Shown: positions 17,565 to 25,972 of the stretch, piece by piece
How positions within the stretch are numbered: the first letter of the stretch is position 1
How the letters are laid out: every line of letters begins with the position of its first letter
Source: Veillonella parvula
GTDB taxonomy: Bacteria > Bacillota > Negativicutes > Veillonellales > Veillonellaceae
Assembly: GCF_902810435.1 (NCBI RefSeq)
Contig: NZ_LR778174.1
Coordinates: 793,501 to 857,500, forward strand
DNA length: 64,000 bases
Direction: 5' to 3'
Position numbers and translations under genes: made by a program
The notes under the pieces: model-generated
The model's input: the letters and a program-made list of their open reading frames with translations, nothing else
The model's database searches: none
Told to the model about the DNA's origin: nothing

Positions 17565-19805
17565 ATGACAACTGTAAATGAAGAAGGCAAAGCTTTGGTA
17601 GAACAAAGTACATTTGATAAAAGTAAAGCCTTAGCTGAGTTTATGGAGTATATCCATACGTATTTAACAGATGATGAGTGTGACCAAGTATTGAAAGCTT
17701 TTGAGCTTGCTGATAAGGCTCATGAAGGTCAGTTTAGAGCTTCCGGTGAACCGTATATCATGCATCCTCTAGCTGTAGCTGATATTTTGGCACATTTACA
17801 AATCGACCATATTACACTCATGGCAGCTCTAATGCATGATGTGGTTGAAGATACATCTTACTCGAAGGAAGACCTAGAGGAGATGTTTGGCTCTGAAGTA
17901 GCATTCCTCGTTGATGGGGTAACAAAATTAAACCAATTCCAGTATGAAACCAAAGAAGATCGCCAAATGGAAAACTATCGAAAGATGATTTTAGCTATGG
18001 CGAAGGACGTACGTGTCGTAGTTATTAAATTGGGTGATCGCTTACATAATATGCGCACCTTAAAGCATATGCGTAGTGACAAACAAAAGCGTATTGCTAA
18101 GGAAACCCTAGAAATCTTTGCACCTTTGGCACATCGTCTTGGTATCTTCAATGTGAAATGGGAGTTGGAAGATTTATCCTTCCGTTATTTAGAGCCGGAA
18201 AAATACTATGATCTAGTCGATCAAATGAAACAAAAACGCCAAGTCCGGGAAGACATCGTTAATGATACGATGAGGCAACTTACAAAGGCCTTAAGTGAAG
18301 CCCATATCAAGGCGGATATCAAAGGTCGTCCAAAACACTTCTACAGTATTTATAAGAAGATGAAAAAGGATAATCGTGATTTATCCCAAATTTATGATTT
18401 GCTTGCCGTTCGTGTGATCGTTGATAGCATCCCTGATTGTTATGCAGTACTTGGCATTGCACATAGCTTGTGGAAGCCATTGCCTTATCGCTTCAAAGAT
18501 TATATTTCCATGCCGAAGTCTAATATGTATCAATCCTTGCATACAACCGTTATCGGCACGATGGGGCAACCGGTAGAGATTCAAATCCGTACTTGGGAAA
18601 TGCACCGTGTATCTGAATATGGTGTGGCCGCTCACTGGCGATATAAAGAAGGAAATAAAAACGGCGATAAAGAATTTGATCAAAAGGTTGCATGGCTGCG
18701 CCAGGTTCTTGAATGGCAAGATACTAGTAATCCAACGGAACTCGTTAATGCTTTGAAATTAGACGTTTTCTCTGGTGAGGTATTTGTATTTACGCCAAAG
18801 GGTGACGTTGTTAAGTTGCCAATAGGCTCTGTACCTCTTGATTTTGCCTATCGAGTTCATACCGATGTAGGTCATCATTGTGTAGGTGCTAAGGTAAACG
18901 GTAAAATTGTACCGCTGGATTACACCTTGCAAAATGGTGATATTGTTGATATCATCACATCCAAAACAGGTCGTCCTAGCCTTGATTGGTTGAATATCGT
19001 AGGTTCTTCTGAAAGTAAGAGCAAAATTCGCAATTGGTTCAAGCGTGAAAATAAAGCTGAAAATATTGAAAAAGGCTTAGAAGCTCTTGAAAAAGAAGCA
19101 AAACGATTGAATCATAATTGGAAAGAATTATGTGCAGACAACCGTTTACAACATGTAACGAAACAACTTAAAGCCGGTACAGAAGAGGAAATGTTTGCAG
19201 CCTGTGGCTATGGCGGTATTCCTGTAAGCACGGTTCTCTTGCGTTTAATTGAACTTTATAAAAAGTCTAAAGAGGTAGAGGAATCTAAGCGCAGTACAGA
19301 GCAAATTATTGAGAAGTTAAAATCTCAAGGACAAAAGAAAACTAAAAATGGCACTGGTGTTCTCGTAAAAGGTGAAGCTAGTGTGATGGTGCGTATGGCA
19401 AAATGCTGTAATCCTGTACCTGGTGATGATATTATAGGTTACATAACCCGTGGTCGTGGCGTTTCTATTCACCGTTGTGATTGCCCTAGCATGGGCCATT
19501 CACCTGAAGATTTAGAGCGGATGATAGAAGTCTCTTGGGACGGTTCTTCTGGCGAATCTTTCCACGTAGGCATTGATATTCAAGCTTATGATCGAGCTGG
19601 CATTCTCATGGAGGTTATGGCGGTGCTTTCAGAATTGAAAATCACCATTACTAACATCAATGCTAAGGTTCAAGAAGATACAAAAAATGTAAGCATCAAT
19701 TTGGTGGTTGATATTCGGGATATTTCGCAACTAGATTTCGTAATGACTAAATTGCGTCGTATTCGTGAAGTGTATACTGTTCAACGTAGTAAAGGAGGGG
19801 CTTAA
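17565..19805 (+). CDS. rel: Bifunctional (p)ppGpp synthetase/hydrolase (RSH)
   Basis: A 746-residue long RelA/SpoT homologue that makes and degrades the alarmone (p)ppGpp. The hydrolase HD domain is intact, with His67 in YIMHPLA, His91-Asp92 in HDVVEDT, and KLGDRLHNMRTL, so it should be bifunctional. The synthetase domain shows GRPKHFYSIYKKM and MPKSNMYQSLHTTV. Then come the TGS domain (FTPKGDVVKLPIGSVPLDFAY), a zinc-finger/CC region (MVRMAKCCNPVPGDD) and a C-terminal ACT domain (YDRAGILMEVMAVLSE). A GGAGGTGA ribosome-binding site precedes the ATG. It is the only RSH seen in the window. Confidence 0.95.
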   Translation: MTTVNEEGKALVEQSTFDKSKALAEFMEYIHTYLTDDECDQVLKAFELADKAHEGQFRASGEPYIMHPLAVADILAHLQIDHITLMAALMHDVVEDTSYSKEDLEEMFGSEVAFLVDGVTKLNQFQYETKEDRQMENYRKMILAMAKDVRVVVIKLGDRLHNMRTLKHMRSDKQKRIAKETLEIFAPLAHRLGIFNVKWELEDLSFRYLEPEKYYDLVDQMKQKRQVREDIVNDTMRQLTKALSEAHIKADIKGRPKHFYSIYKKMKKDNRDLSQIYDLLAVRVIVDSIPDCYAVLGIAHSLWKPLPYRFKDYISMPKSNMYQSLHTTVIGTMGQPVEIQIRTWEMHRVSEYGVAAHWRYKEGNKNGDKEFDQKVAWLRQVLEWQDTSNPTELVNALKLDVFSGEVFVFTPKGDVVKLPIGSVPLDFAYRVHTDVGHHCVGAKVNGKIVPLDYTLQNGDIVDIITSKTGRPSLDWLNIVGSSESKSKIRNWFKRENKAENIEKGLEALEKEAKRLNHNWKELCADNRLQHVTKQLKAGTEEEMFAACGYGGIPVSTVLLRLIELYKKSKEVEESKRSTEQIIEKLKSQGQKKTKNGTGVLVKGEASVMVRMAKCCNPVPGDDIIGYITRGRGVSIHRCDCPSMGHSPEDLERMIEVSWDGSSGESFHVGIDIQAYDRAGILMEVMAVLSELKITITNINAKVQEDTKNVSINLVVDIRDISQLDFVMTKLRRIREVYTVQRSKGGA

Positions 19806-20440
19806 TGAGCGAACAACAATTAGTGCTTATGCGCATGCCTTTAGGTCCACTAGGAACAAATTGCTATGTTATCGGTGATAAAGCGATAGGTGAAGCTTTC
19901 ATTATCGATCCTGCAACAGCTGAAGTACTAGATGCGCTAAAAAAACATGACTTAAAGCCGAAGGCGATTGTACTGACACATGGTCATGGAGATCATATTG
20001 GTGGCATTCAAGAGATTGTAAACATCTATCATGTGCCTGTATATATTCATAAAGGCGATGTACCGTATTTATCTGATCCTGAACTTAATCTTAGTGCTTA
20101 TAGCAATCCAACGCCAATTAAGGTAAAAGCGGAAATTATCGAGGTTAAACAAGGTGATCACATTACATGTGGTGATATCGATCTTGAGGTGCTTGAAACA
20201 CCAGGTCATACGCCAGGAGGGGTGTGTTATTATATGGAAGGTCTTGTATTTGTAGGGGATACTCTATTCAGAGATTCCGTAGGCCGTACAGATTTTCCAA
20301 ATGGTTCTTATGAGACCCTGATATCATCTATTAAGACTCAGCTTTATACATTGCCTGATAATACAATGGTTTATCCTGGTCATGGACCGGAAACAAATAT
20401 AGGGTATGAAAAACAATACAACCCATTCGTTGGTCAGTAG
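19805..20440 (+). CDS. MBL-fold metallo-hydrolase (glyoxalase II-like)
   Basis: A 211-residue metallo-beta-lactamase-fold protein. The dinuclear metal motif THGHGDHIGG, a downstream ETPGHTPGG histidine, FVGDTLFRDSVGRTD and the final VYPGHGPET histidine are all present, matching the YqgX/glyoxalase II-like family. It overlaps the rsh stop by one base and has AAGGAGGGG before the ATG. It probably hydrolyses a thioester, but the substrate is unknown. A gene of this type next to rsh is common in Clostridia and Negativicutes. Confidence 0.88.
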   Translation: MSEQQLVLMRMPLGPLGTNCYVIGDKAIGEAFIIDPATAEVLDALKKHDLKPKAIVLTHGHGDHIGGIQEIVNIYHVPVYIHKGDVPYLSDPELNLSAYSNPTPIKVKAEIIEVKQGDHITCGDIDLEVLETPGHTPGGVCYYMEGLVFVGDTLFRDSVGRTDFPNGSYETLISSIKTQLYTLPDNTMVYPGHGPETNIGYEKQYNPFVGQ

Positions 20441-20481
20441 GTTTAAACGAATTATTTTTTACAGTCGAGGGGAAATTTATT

Positions 20482-20970
20482 ATGAACACAACATTAGAAA
20501 AATTAAAAGAACGCATTAAAGACAAAAAGTACAAATTGACAACTCAACGTCAAACAATTTTGCAAGCATTCATCGATGCTGATGAAAATCACTTGAGTGC
20601 TGAAGATGTATATGTTCTTGTAAAAGAGGTGGCACCTGATATCGGGTTGGCAACAATTTACAGAACTCTTGATCTCTTCACAGAACTTGATTTGTTAAAA
20701 CGTCTTGATTTTGGTGATGGCCGTAATCGCTATGAATTAAATGACGAAGAATTCGCTCATTTCCATCATCATTTGATTTGCGTAAAATGTGGTAAAGTAT
20801 CTGAGTTTGAAGACGACATGCTTGAAACATTGGAGTCTATTATCGCTAAGAAATTAAACTTCCGTACCATTGATCATCAATTGAAAGTATATGGTTACTG
20901 TAGCGATTGCCAAAATCATATGACTGAAGCAGAATTAGAAAAGCTTGAGCGTATGTCCCATCATGGTTAA
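20482..20970 (+). CDS. fur: Fur-family metal-responsive repressor
   Basis: A 162-residue Fur/PerR/Zur-family regulator. The winged helix is at residues about 10-90 (KLTTQRQTILQAF, GLATIYRTLDLF). The regulatory region carries the HFHHHLICVKCGK cluster and two structural-zinc CXXC pairs (CVKC and CSDC). The DxFRDGxxxR-like part reads DFGDGRNRYEL, which fits Fur better than PerR, but the subtype cannot be fixed by eye. It sits in the recJ operon, 41 bases after the MBL gene, and overlaps hemZ by 8 bases. Two Fur-box-like sites lie in this window, at 9621 and 15512. Confidence 0.9.
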   Translation: MNTTLEKLKERIKDKKYKLTTQRQTILQAFIDADENHLSAEDVYVLVKEVAPDIGLATIYRTLDLFTELDLLKRLDFGDGRNRYELNDEEFAHFHHHLICVKCGKVSEFEDDMLETLESIIAKKLNFRTIDHQLKVYGYCSDCQNHMTEAELEKLERMSHHG

Positions 20971-22390
20971 TGGTTATCTATATACGGGGCCATTACCACT
21001 TGGCTCCGTAGTAGCTCATAACTGTGGCGCGGCAGGACTCTTTTCTGATAAGGTACATCCAGAGGTTATCCTTGAAGCGCATGAAATGGAAGGGATGTAC
21101 ACATTAACTGTTACTATTGGTGATTCGGTTCAGATTTTTGAAGGACCTGTTTCCTCTATGGGGCGTCGTCAAATTGGACAAGCCTTGTTGCGCTATTTGC
21201 GTGAATATCAAGGCTTACCTGCTGAGGCTCCGTGGGGAACCATGGTAGGTGTGCGCCCTACAAAGCTACTACATAAATATATAGATACATATGGCTCTGT
21301 CCACGCAGCAACTCGTCACATTCGGGACGAGTTTTCTGTGTCTATAGAAAAGCTTGCTACTTTGGGGGCCATTGGCGAGTATCAACGTCCATTTCTATCT
21401 GATACAGATGATAAAAAGGTAAGCCTCTATTGTGGTATTCCTTTCTGTGACACGCGTTGCGTATATTGCTCATTTCCATATGGTCTCTATCAGGATTATG
21501 CTGGTAAAAGTCAATTTCTAAGGGCTTTAACCCGTGATATAGAAGATATGAAAGCTATTATCCAATCTTATAATCTAACCGTAGATACCCTCTATATGGG
21601 CGGTGGTACTCCGACAGTGCTAAAGGATGAAGACTTTCACCAGGTTCTAAAACAGTTGTCTCTACTCGTACCAGAAGGTCATGAATTTACTGTAGAGGCA
21701 GGACGACCTGATTCTGTTAATCCTACAAAGCTACGTTCCATGCTTGCGCTAGGTGTGAATCGTATTAGCATTAACCCGCAAACAATGCAAGATGATATTT
21801 TGCGTCGTATTGGACGCGGCCATAGTGTACGGGATATTGATGAACTTTTACAATATGTAAAAAACAATACATCATTAGCCGTAAATATGGATTTTATTGC
21901 AGGCTTGCCTAATCAAACGATGTTAAACATGATAGAGAATATGGATTATGTATGTCAAAATCTGCCGGAAAATGTTACAATTCATACGTTAGCATTAAAA
22001 CGTGGTAGCCCGTTGTACGATTTACATATGGAAGATGATATTCCTGAAGAACATCTTGTGGCGGAAATGGTACAATATGGTAAAGAGCGTCTTGAAGCGG
22101 CTGGTTATGTGCCATATTATTTATATCGCCAACAATATATGAGAGGGCAGTTAGAGAATATTGGCTATACCTTGCCTGGCAAAGCGTGTGAATATAATAT
22201 CCAGATTATGGAAGAACGGCAGAGTATTCTATCTATGGGGCCTGGCAGTTCATCCAAGTGGATGCGCGCCCCTGAATATCGTCAACTTAAACAGCATATG
22301 CCAAAAGACGTAGATGTTTATCACGAAACGATAGATGCACTTTTAGAGAAACGACATAGAATTTGTGAAAGATTTTGGGAGGTTGTGTAA
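20963..22390 (+). CDS. hemZ: HemZ-type radical SAM protein (coproporphyrinogen dehydrogenase-like)
   Basis: A 475-residue radical SAM protein of the HemN superfamily. The motif CDTRCVYC places the cluster cysteines at residues 162, 166 and 169. LYMGGGTPTVL and RISINPQTM are typical HemN/HemW segments. The 150-residue N-terminal extension and overall pattern resemble HemZ, implicated in oxygen-independent coproporphyrinogen III oxidation. Direct proof of that activity is weak in the family, so the role is tentative. I use ATG 20963, which overlaps the fur stop; translation is probably coupled because the Shine-Dalgarno is poor. Confidence 0.82.
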   Translation: MVNGYLYTGPLPLGSVVAHNCGAAGLFSDKVHPEVILEAHEMEGMYTLTVTIGDSVQIFEGPVSSMGRRQIGQALLRYLREYQGLPAEAPWGTMVGVRPTKLLHKYIDTYGSVHAATRHIRDEFSVSIEKLATLGAIGEYQRPFLSDTDDKKVSLYCGIPFCDTRCVYCSFPYGLYQDYAGKSQFLRALTRDIEDMKAIIQSYNLTVDTLYMGGGTPTVLKDEDFHQVLKQLSLLVPEGHEFTVEAGRPDSVNPTKLRSMLALGVNRISINPQTMQDDILRRIGRGHSVRDIDELLQYVKNNTSLAVNMDFIAGLPNQTMLNMIENMDYVCQNLPENVTIHTLALKRGSPLYDLHMEDDIPEEHLVAEMVQYGKERLEAAGYVPYYLYRQQYMRGQLENIGYTLPGKACEYNIQIMEERQSILSMGPGSSSKWMRAPEYRQLKQHMPKDVDVYHETIDALLEKRHRICERFWEVV

Positions 22391-23661
22391 TGGCTATAAG
22401 AAAACCAAGAGGTACACAAGACTTTTTGCCAGAACAGATGATACATTGGCATTATATTGAACAACGTATGCGCGAAATTTGTAAAGTATATGGGTTCAAT
22501 GAAATTCGCACACCTGCCTTTGAAGAAACTAAATTATTCTTACGCGGTATCGGTGAGACTACAGATGTAGTACAAAAAGAGATGTACACCTTTACCACTG
22601 GTGATGACGGTGGTTCTAGCTTTACCTTACGCCCTGAAAATACGGCGTCTGCTGTGCGCGCATACTTAGAAAATAAAGTATATGGTAAAGAAGGTCTCAC
22701 AAAATGGTATTACATGGGCCCTATGTTCCGTCATGATAAACCGCAAGCGGGTCGTTATCGTCAATTCCACCAGTTTGGTGCAGAGGTACTAGGTTCGCAA
22801 TCTCCAGTGGTAGATAGTGAAGTTATCTGTATGGTTGTACAGTTATTAAAAGACTTTGGCCTTAAAGACCTCAATGTAGAAGTAAACTCCGTAGGTTGCC
22901 CAACATGTCGTCCTGTATACCGAGAAAAATTAATCGCTTTCTTTGAACCTAAAAAGGAACAATTATGTAGCGATTGCCAAGAGCGTTTGTACAAAAATCC
23001 TTTGCGTATCTTGGACTGCAAAAATGAAACATGCAAATCCTTGTCCGTAGGTGCTCCTGAAATTCACGAACATTTATGTGAAGAGTGTCATGATCATTTT
23101 GAAGAATTGAAAACCTATTTAACTGCAGCTAATGTGCAATATACTTTAAATCCTCGTCTCGTACGTGGCCTTGATTACTATACAAAGACAGCCTTTGAGG
23201 TACAATATACTCCTTTAGGTGCTCAAAGTGCCGTAGCCGGTGGTGGTCGTTACGATGGTCTCGTAGAAGAGCTCGATGGACCGCATACCCCAGCTATCGG
23301 TTTTGCTATGGGCATGGAGCGCTTATTATTAGCTCTTGAAAAACAAAACCTATTGCCTGAACCAACTGTAGAACCATCTGCATTCGTAGTAGCTCTTGGT
23401 GATGCGGCTAAGGTAGAGGCTTTCAAAATTTGCCAAAAACTTCGCAGTCTTGATATTCCTGTTGAAATGGACGGGCAGGGCAAAAGTATGAAGGCACAAT
23501 TAAAATACGCTAACAAAATTAATGCGAAATATGTTATTATATTGGGTGATGATGAATTGGTTCGTAAAGAAGCCATAATTCGATTCATGGATACTAGTGA
23601 ACAAGAGACTGTATCTCTTGATACAGTGGCTGAACGTATAACTTCTTTGGTGAAAGGATGA
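22390..23661 (+). CDS. hisS: Histidyl-tRNA synthetase
   Basis: A 423-residue class II synthetase that charges tRNA-His. Motif 1 is near residue 45; motif 2 is in FTLRPENTASAVRAY and MFRHDKPQAGRYRQFHQFG. The histidine-specific signatures LVRGLDYYTKTAFEV and AGGGRYDGL are clear, and the C-terminal anticodon-binding domain starts near residue 325. ATG 22390 overlaps the hemZ stop (TAATG), with GGGAGG seven bases upstream. It forms the usual hisS-aspS pair. Confidence 0.96.
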   Translation: MAIRKPRGTQDFLPEQMIHWHYIEQRMREICKVYGFNEIRTPAFEETKLFLRGIGETTDVVQKEMYTFTTGDDGGSSFTLRPENTASAVRAYLENKVYGKEGLTKWYYMGPMFRHDKPQAGRYRQFHQFGAEVLGSQSPVVDSEVICMVVQLLKDFGLKDLNVEVNSVGCPTCRPVYREKLIAFFEPKKEQLCSDCQERLYKNPLRILDCKNETCKSLSVGAPEIHEHLCEECHDHFEELKTYLTAANVQYTLNPRLVRGLDYYTKTAFEVQYTPLGAQSAVAGGGRYDGLVEELDGPHTPAIGFAMGMERLLLALEKQNLLPEPTVEPSAFVVALGDAAKVEAFKICQKLRSLDIPVEMDGQGKSMKAQLKYANKINAKYVIILGDDELVRKEAIIRFMDTSEQETVSLDTVAERITSLVKG

Positions 23662-25475
23662 CAATTAGAATGGAAACAATGCAAGGCTTACACCGTACGC
23701 ACGGTTGTGGCACCATCTCTGAACAAGAGGTAGGTAAAGAGGTCGTATTATGTGGTTGGGTTGAACGCCGTCGTGACCATGGTGGTTTGATATTCTTAGA
23801 TTTACGCGATCGTTCTGGCGTAGTACAAGTAGTGGCATCCCCAGATCACAACGTAGAATCGTTCCACAAAGCAGAGGATGTTCGTAATGAATATGTGCTT
23901 TGCGTGCGTGGAACTATTACAAAACGTGATGATTCTGCTATTAATCCTAACCTTCCTACAGGTGCATACGAAATGTTCTGTGAAGAGTTGCGCGTATTGA
24001 ACTCCGCTAAAACTCCTCCTTTCTATATTCAAGATGATATCGATGTAGATGAAAATATTCGTTTGAAATATCGTTACCTTGACTTGCGTCGTCCTGAAAT
24101 GCAACGTAACTTGATTTTACGTCACAAGGTAACAAAAGCAATGCGCGACTTTTTTGATAGCCGCGATTTCTTGGAAATTGAAACTCCAATGCTTACTAAA
24201 TCTACGCCAGAGGGCGCTCGTGACTATCTAGTGCCGTCCCGTGTAAATGCTGGTACATTCTATGCGTTGCCACAATCTCCACAAATTTTCAAACAAATCT
24301 TGATGGTTGCTGGTTACGAAAAATATTTCCAAATCGTTCGTTGCTTCCGCGATGAAGATTTGCGTGCAGACCGTCAACCTGAGTTCACTCAGCTTGACTT
24401 AGAAATGTCCTTCGTTGATGAAGAAGATATTTATGCATTGCTTGAAGAGATGATTGCTCATGTATTTAAAACTGCATTAGGTAAAGAAATTTCTTTGCCT
24501 ATGCCTCGTATTACATGGGACGAAGCAATGGATAAATACGGCTCTGATAAGCCGGATCTTCGTTTTGATATGGCGTTTACTGATGTAACTGATCTTGTAA
24601 AAGATACAGAATTCAAAGTCTTCCGCTCTGTTATCGACAATGGTGGCGTAGTTAAAGGTATCGTTGTGCCTGGTGACGCTGGCATTCCTCGCCGTGAACT
24701 TGATGATCTTGTTGAGTATGTAAACCGTTACGGCGCTAAAGGCCTTGCGTGGGCTTGCTTCAATGAAGATGGTTCTATTAAGTCTCAAATCATGAAGTTC
24801 TTAGGTGAAGATACAATCCGCAATATTGGTGAAAAAATGGGCGCTAAAGGTGGCGACCTTGTATTGATGATTGCTGATAAACCTGCAACTGTGGCACGTG
24901 CATTAGGCGAGTTACGCCTTGAAATGGCACGCCGTATGAACATGATTGACCAAGATAAATTGGCATTCACATGGGTAACTGATTTCCCTATGTTCGAATA
25001 TAACGAAGACGAAAAACGTTATGTTGCAATGCATCATCCGTTCACAATGCCACGCCATGCGGATCTTGATAAATTAGAATCCGATCCTGGCAGTGTAAAA
25101 GCGATTGCTTACGACATGGTATTGAATGGCGTAGAAATCGGTGGCGGTTCCTTGCGTATCTACCAAGCTGACGTACAAGAAAAAGTATTCAAAGCAATTG
25201 GTTTGTCTATTGAAGAAGCAAGATCTAAATTCGGCTTCATGCTTGATGCATTCCAATACGGTGCACCTCCTCATGCAGGCTGTGCATTTGGCCTTGATCG
25301 TCTTGTTATGTTGATGGCAAAACGTCAATCTATCCGCGACGTAATCGCATTCCCTAAAACTCAATCTGCTTCTGATATCATGAGCCAAGCTCCATCTGAA
25401 GTAGAACCTAAGCAATTAAAAGAGTTGCATATTAAACCAGATGTAGAAGAAGAACAAGAGCAATCTTTAGTGTAA
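23658..25475 (+). CDS. aspS: Aspartyl-tRNA synthetase
   Basis: A 605-residue bacterial-type class II synthetase. The N-terminal OB fold (VVLCGWVERRRDHGGLIFLDLRDRSG) binds the anticodon. Catalytic motifs include FLEIETPMLTKSTPEGARDYLVPSR (landmarks ETPML and STPEGARD), RCFRDEDLRADRQPEFTQLD-type motif 2, the bacterial GAD insertion around residues 300-400, and GLDRLVMLM of motif 3. The ATG overlaps the hisS stop (ATGA); ATG 23670 is a possible alternative start. Whether it also charges tRNA-Asn cannot be decided from this window. Confidence 0.96.
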   Translation: MTIRMETMQGLHRTHGCGTISEQEVGKEVVLCGWVERRRDHGGLIFLDLRDRSGVVQVVASPDHNVESFHKAEDVRNEYVLCVRGTITKRDDSAINPNLPTGAYEMFCEELRVLNSAKTPPFYIQDDIDVDENIRLKYRYLDLRRPEMQRNLILRHKVTKAMRDFFDSRDFLEIETPMLTKSTPEGARDYLVPSRVNAGTFYALPQSPQIFKQILMVAGYEKYFQIVRCFRDEDLRADRQPEFTQLDLEMSFVDEEDIYALLEEMIAHVFKTALGKEISLPMPRITWDEAMDKYGSDKPDLRFDMAFTDVTDLVKDTEFKVFRSVIDNGGVVKGIVVPGDAGIPRRELDDLVEYVNRYGAKGLAWACFNEDGSIKSQIMKFLGEDTIRNIGEKMGAKGGDLVLMIADKPATVARALGELRLEMARRMNMIDQDKLAFTWVTDFPMFEYNEDEKRYVAMHHPFTMPRHADLDKLESDPGSVKAIAYDMVLNGVEIGGGSLRIYQADVQEKVFKAIGLSIEEARSKFGFMLDAFQYGAPPHAGCAFGLDRLVMLMAKRQSIRDVIAFPKTQSASDIMSQAPSEVEPKQLKELHIKPDVEEEQEQSLV

Positions 25476-25515
25476 AAACATAGGCAAGAATTGATTAAAT
25501 TTGAAATGTCAAGAC

Positions 25516-25544
25516 TTGTTAATTGCTAATCTTTCTGATACTAT
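25516..25544 (+). promoter_or_regulatory. Promoter of the 6S RNA gene
   Basis: TTGTTA (25516-25521) and TACTAT (25539-25544) are 17 bases apart. The predicted start near 25551 coincides with the 5' end of the 6S fold. Confidence 0.65.
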
Positions 25545-25550
25545 TTATGT

Positions 25551-25729
25551 ATAAGATATCCCTGCCATGTGCGTGTGATATCGCAGTTTTGAGCCAACAC
25601 ATTTACTTTGGGAGTCTGAACTCTCGTCTGAACGTTACGCCCTTACGGGACAACTGCAGGATGAGGAGGACACCCACCTGCCCTTGCAGGATCAAAACGC
25701 GGTACATTACGGCATGGTGGGGCTTTTTT
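25551..25729 (+). ncRNA. ssrS: 6S RNA (RNA polymerase regulator)
   Basis: The roughly 180-base region folds into one long rod, as 6S RNA does. Closing stem: CCCTGCCATG pairs with CATGGTGGGG (10 bp with G-U pairs). Second stem: CGC(A)GTTTTGA pairs with TCAAAACGCG. A large central bubble lies between, with a small CTGCA/TGCAG helix on its 3' side, and a T run ends the RNA. 6S RNA mimics an open promoter and binds sigma-70 RNA polymerase in stationary phase. The place between aspS and rarA matches B. subtilis, where the 6S-1 gene bsrA is in the aspS-yrvM region close to yrvN (rarA). A small reading frame over this region is spurious. Confidence 0.85.
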
Positions 25730-25802
25730 GCGTGTAAAAATAGACTGAAATATCATATACTATAAATATATCTTTGGTAAGAATTTAAACTTTTTAAAAT
25801 CT

Positions 25803-25838
25803 TAAGAGTCCTAAATGTCATAAACGTCATAAATGTCT
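25803..25838 (+). repeat. Four 9-bp tandem repeats before rarA
   Basis: The units TAAGAGTCC, TAAATGTCA, TAAACGTCA and TAAATGTCT follow each other without gaps. An inverted partial copy, TTTATGAC, is at 25883-25890. The array lies in the 240-base gap between 6S RNA and rarA, which is otherwise AT-rich. It may be a binding site for a regulator; nothing in the sequence names it. Confidence 0.75.
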
Positions 25839-25972
25839 TGCCAATATTATCAGTGTTACCGAGTTACTGATGTTATTAGGCTTTTATGACGGGGAAGTAA
25901 TTGTTTTTTTGATTGAATAGTTATAGATATGAAAATACGACAGTTAAACTGAGTGAGAATTGAGGTGATAGA

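Noticed and set aside
23250-23684. A 144-residue minus-strand reading frame
   Set aside because: It is antisense to the conserved C-terminal part of hisS and has no family resemblance or ribosome-binding site.
25523-25765. An 80-residue reading frame on the plus strand
   Set aside because: It lies entirely over the 6S RNA fold, has no ribosome-binding site and no protein-like composition.
25803-25838. A CRISPR array
   Set aside because: The units are only 9 bases long and have no spacers between them.
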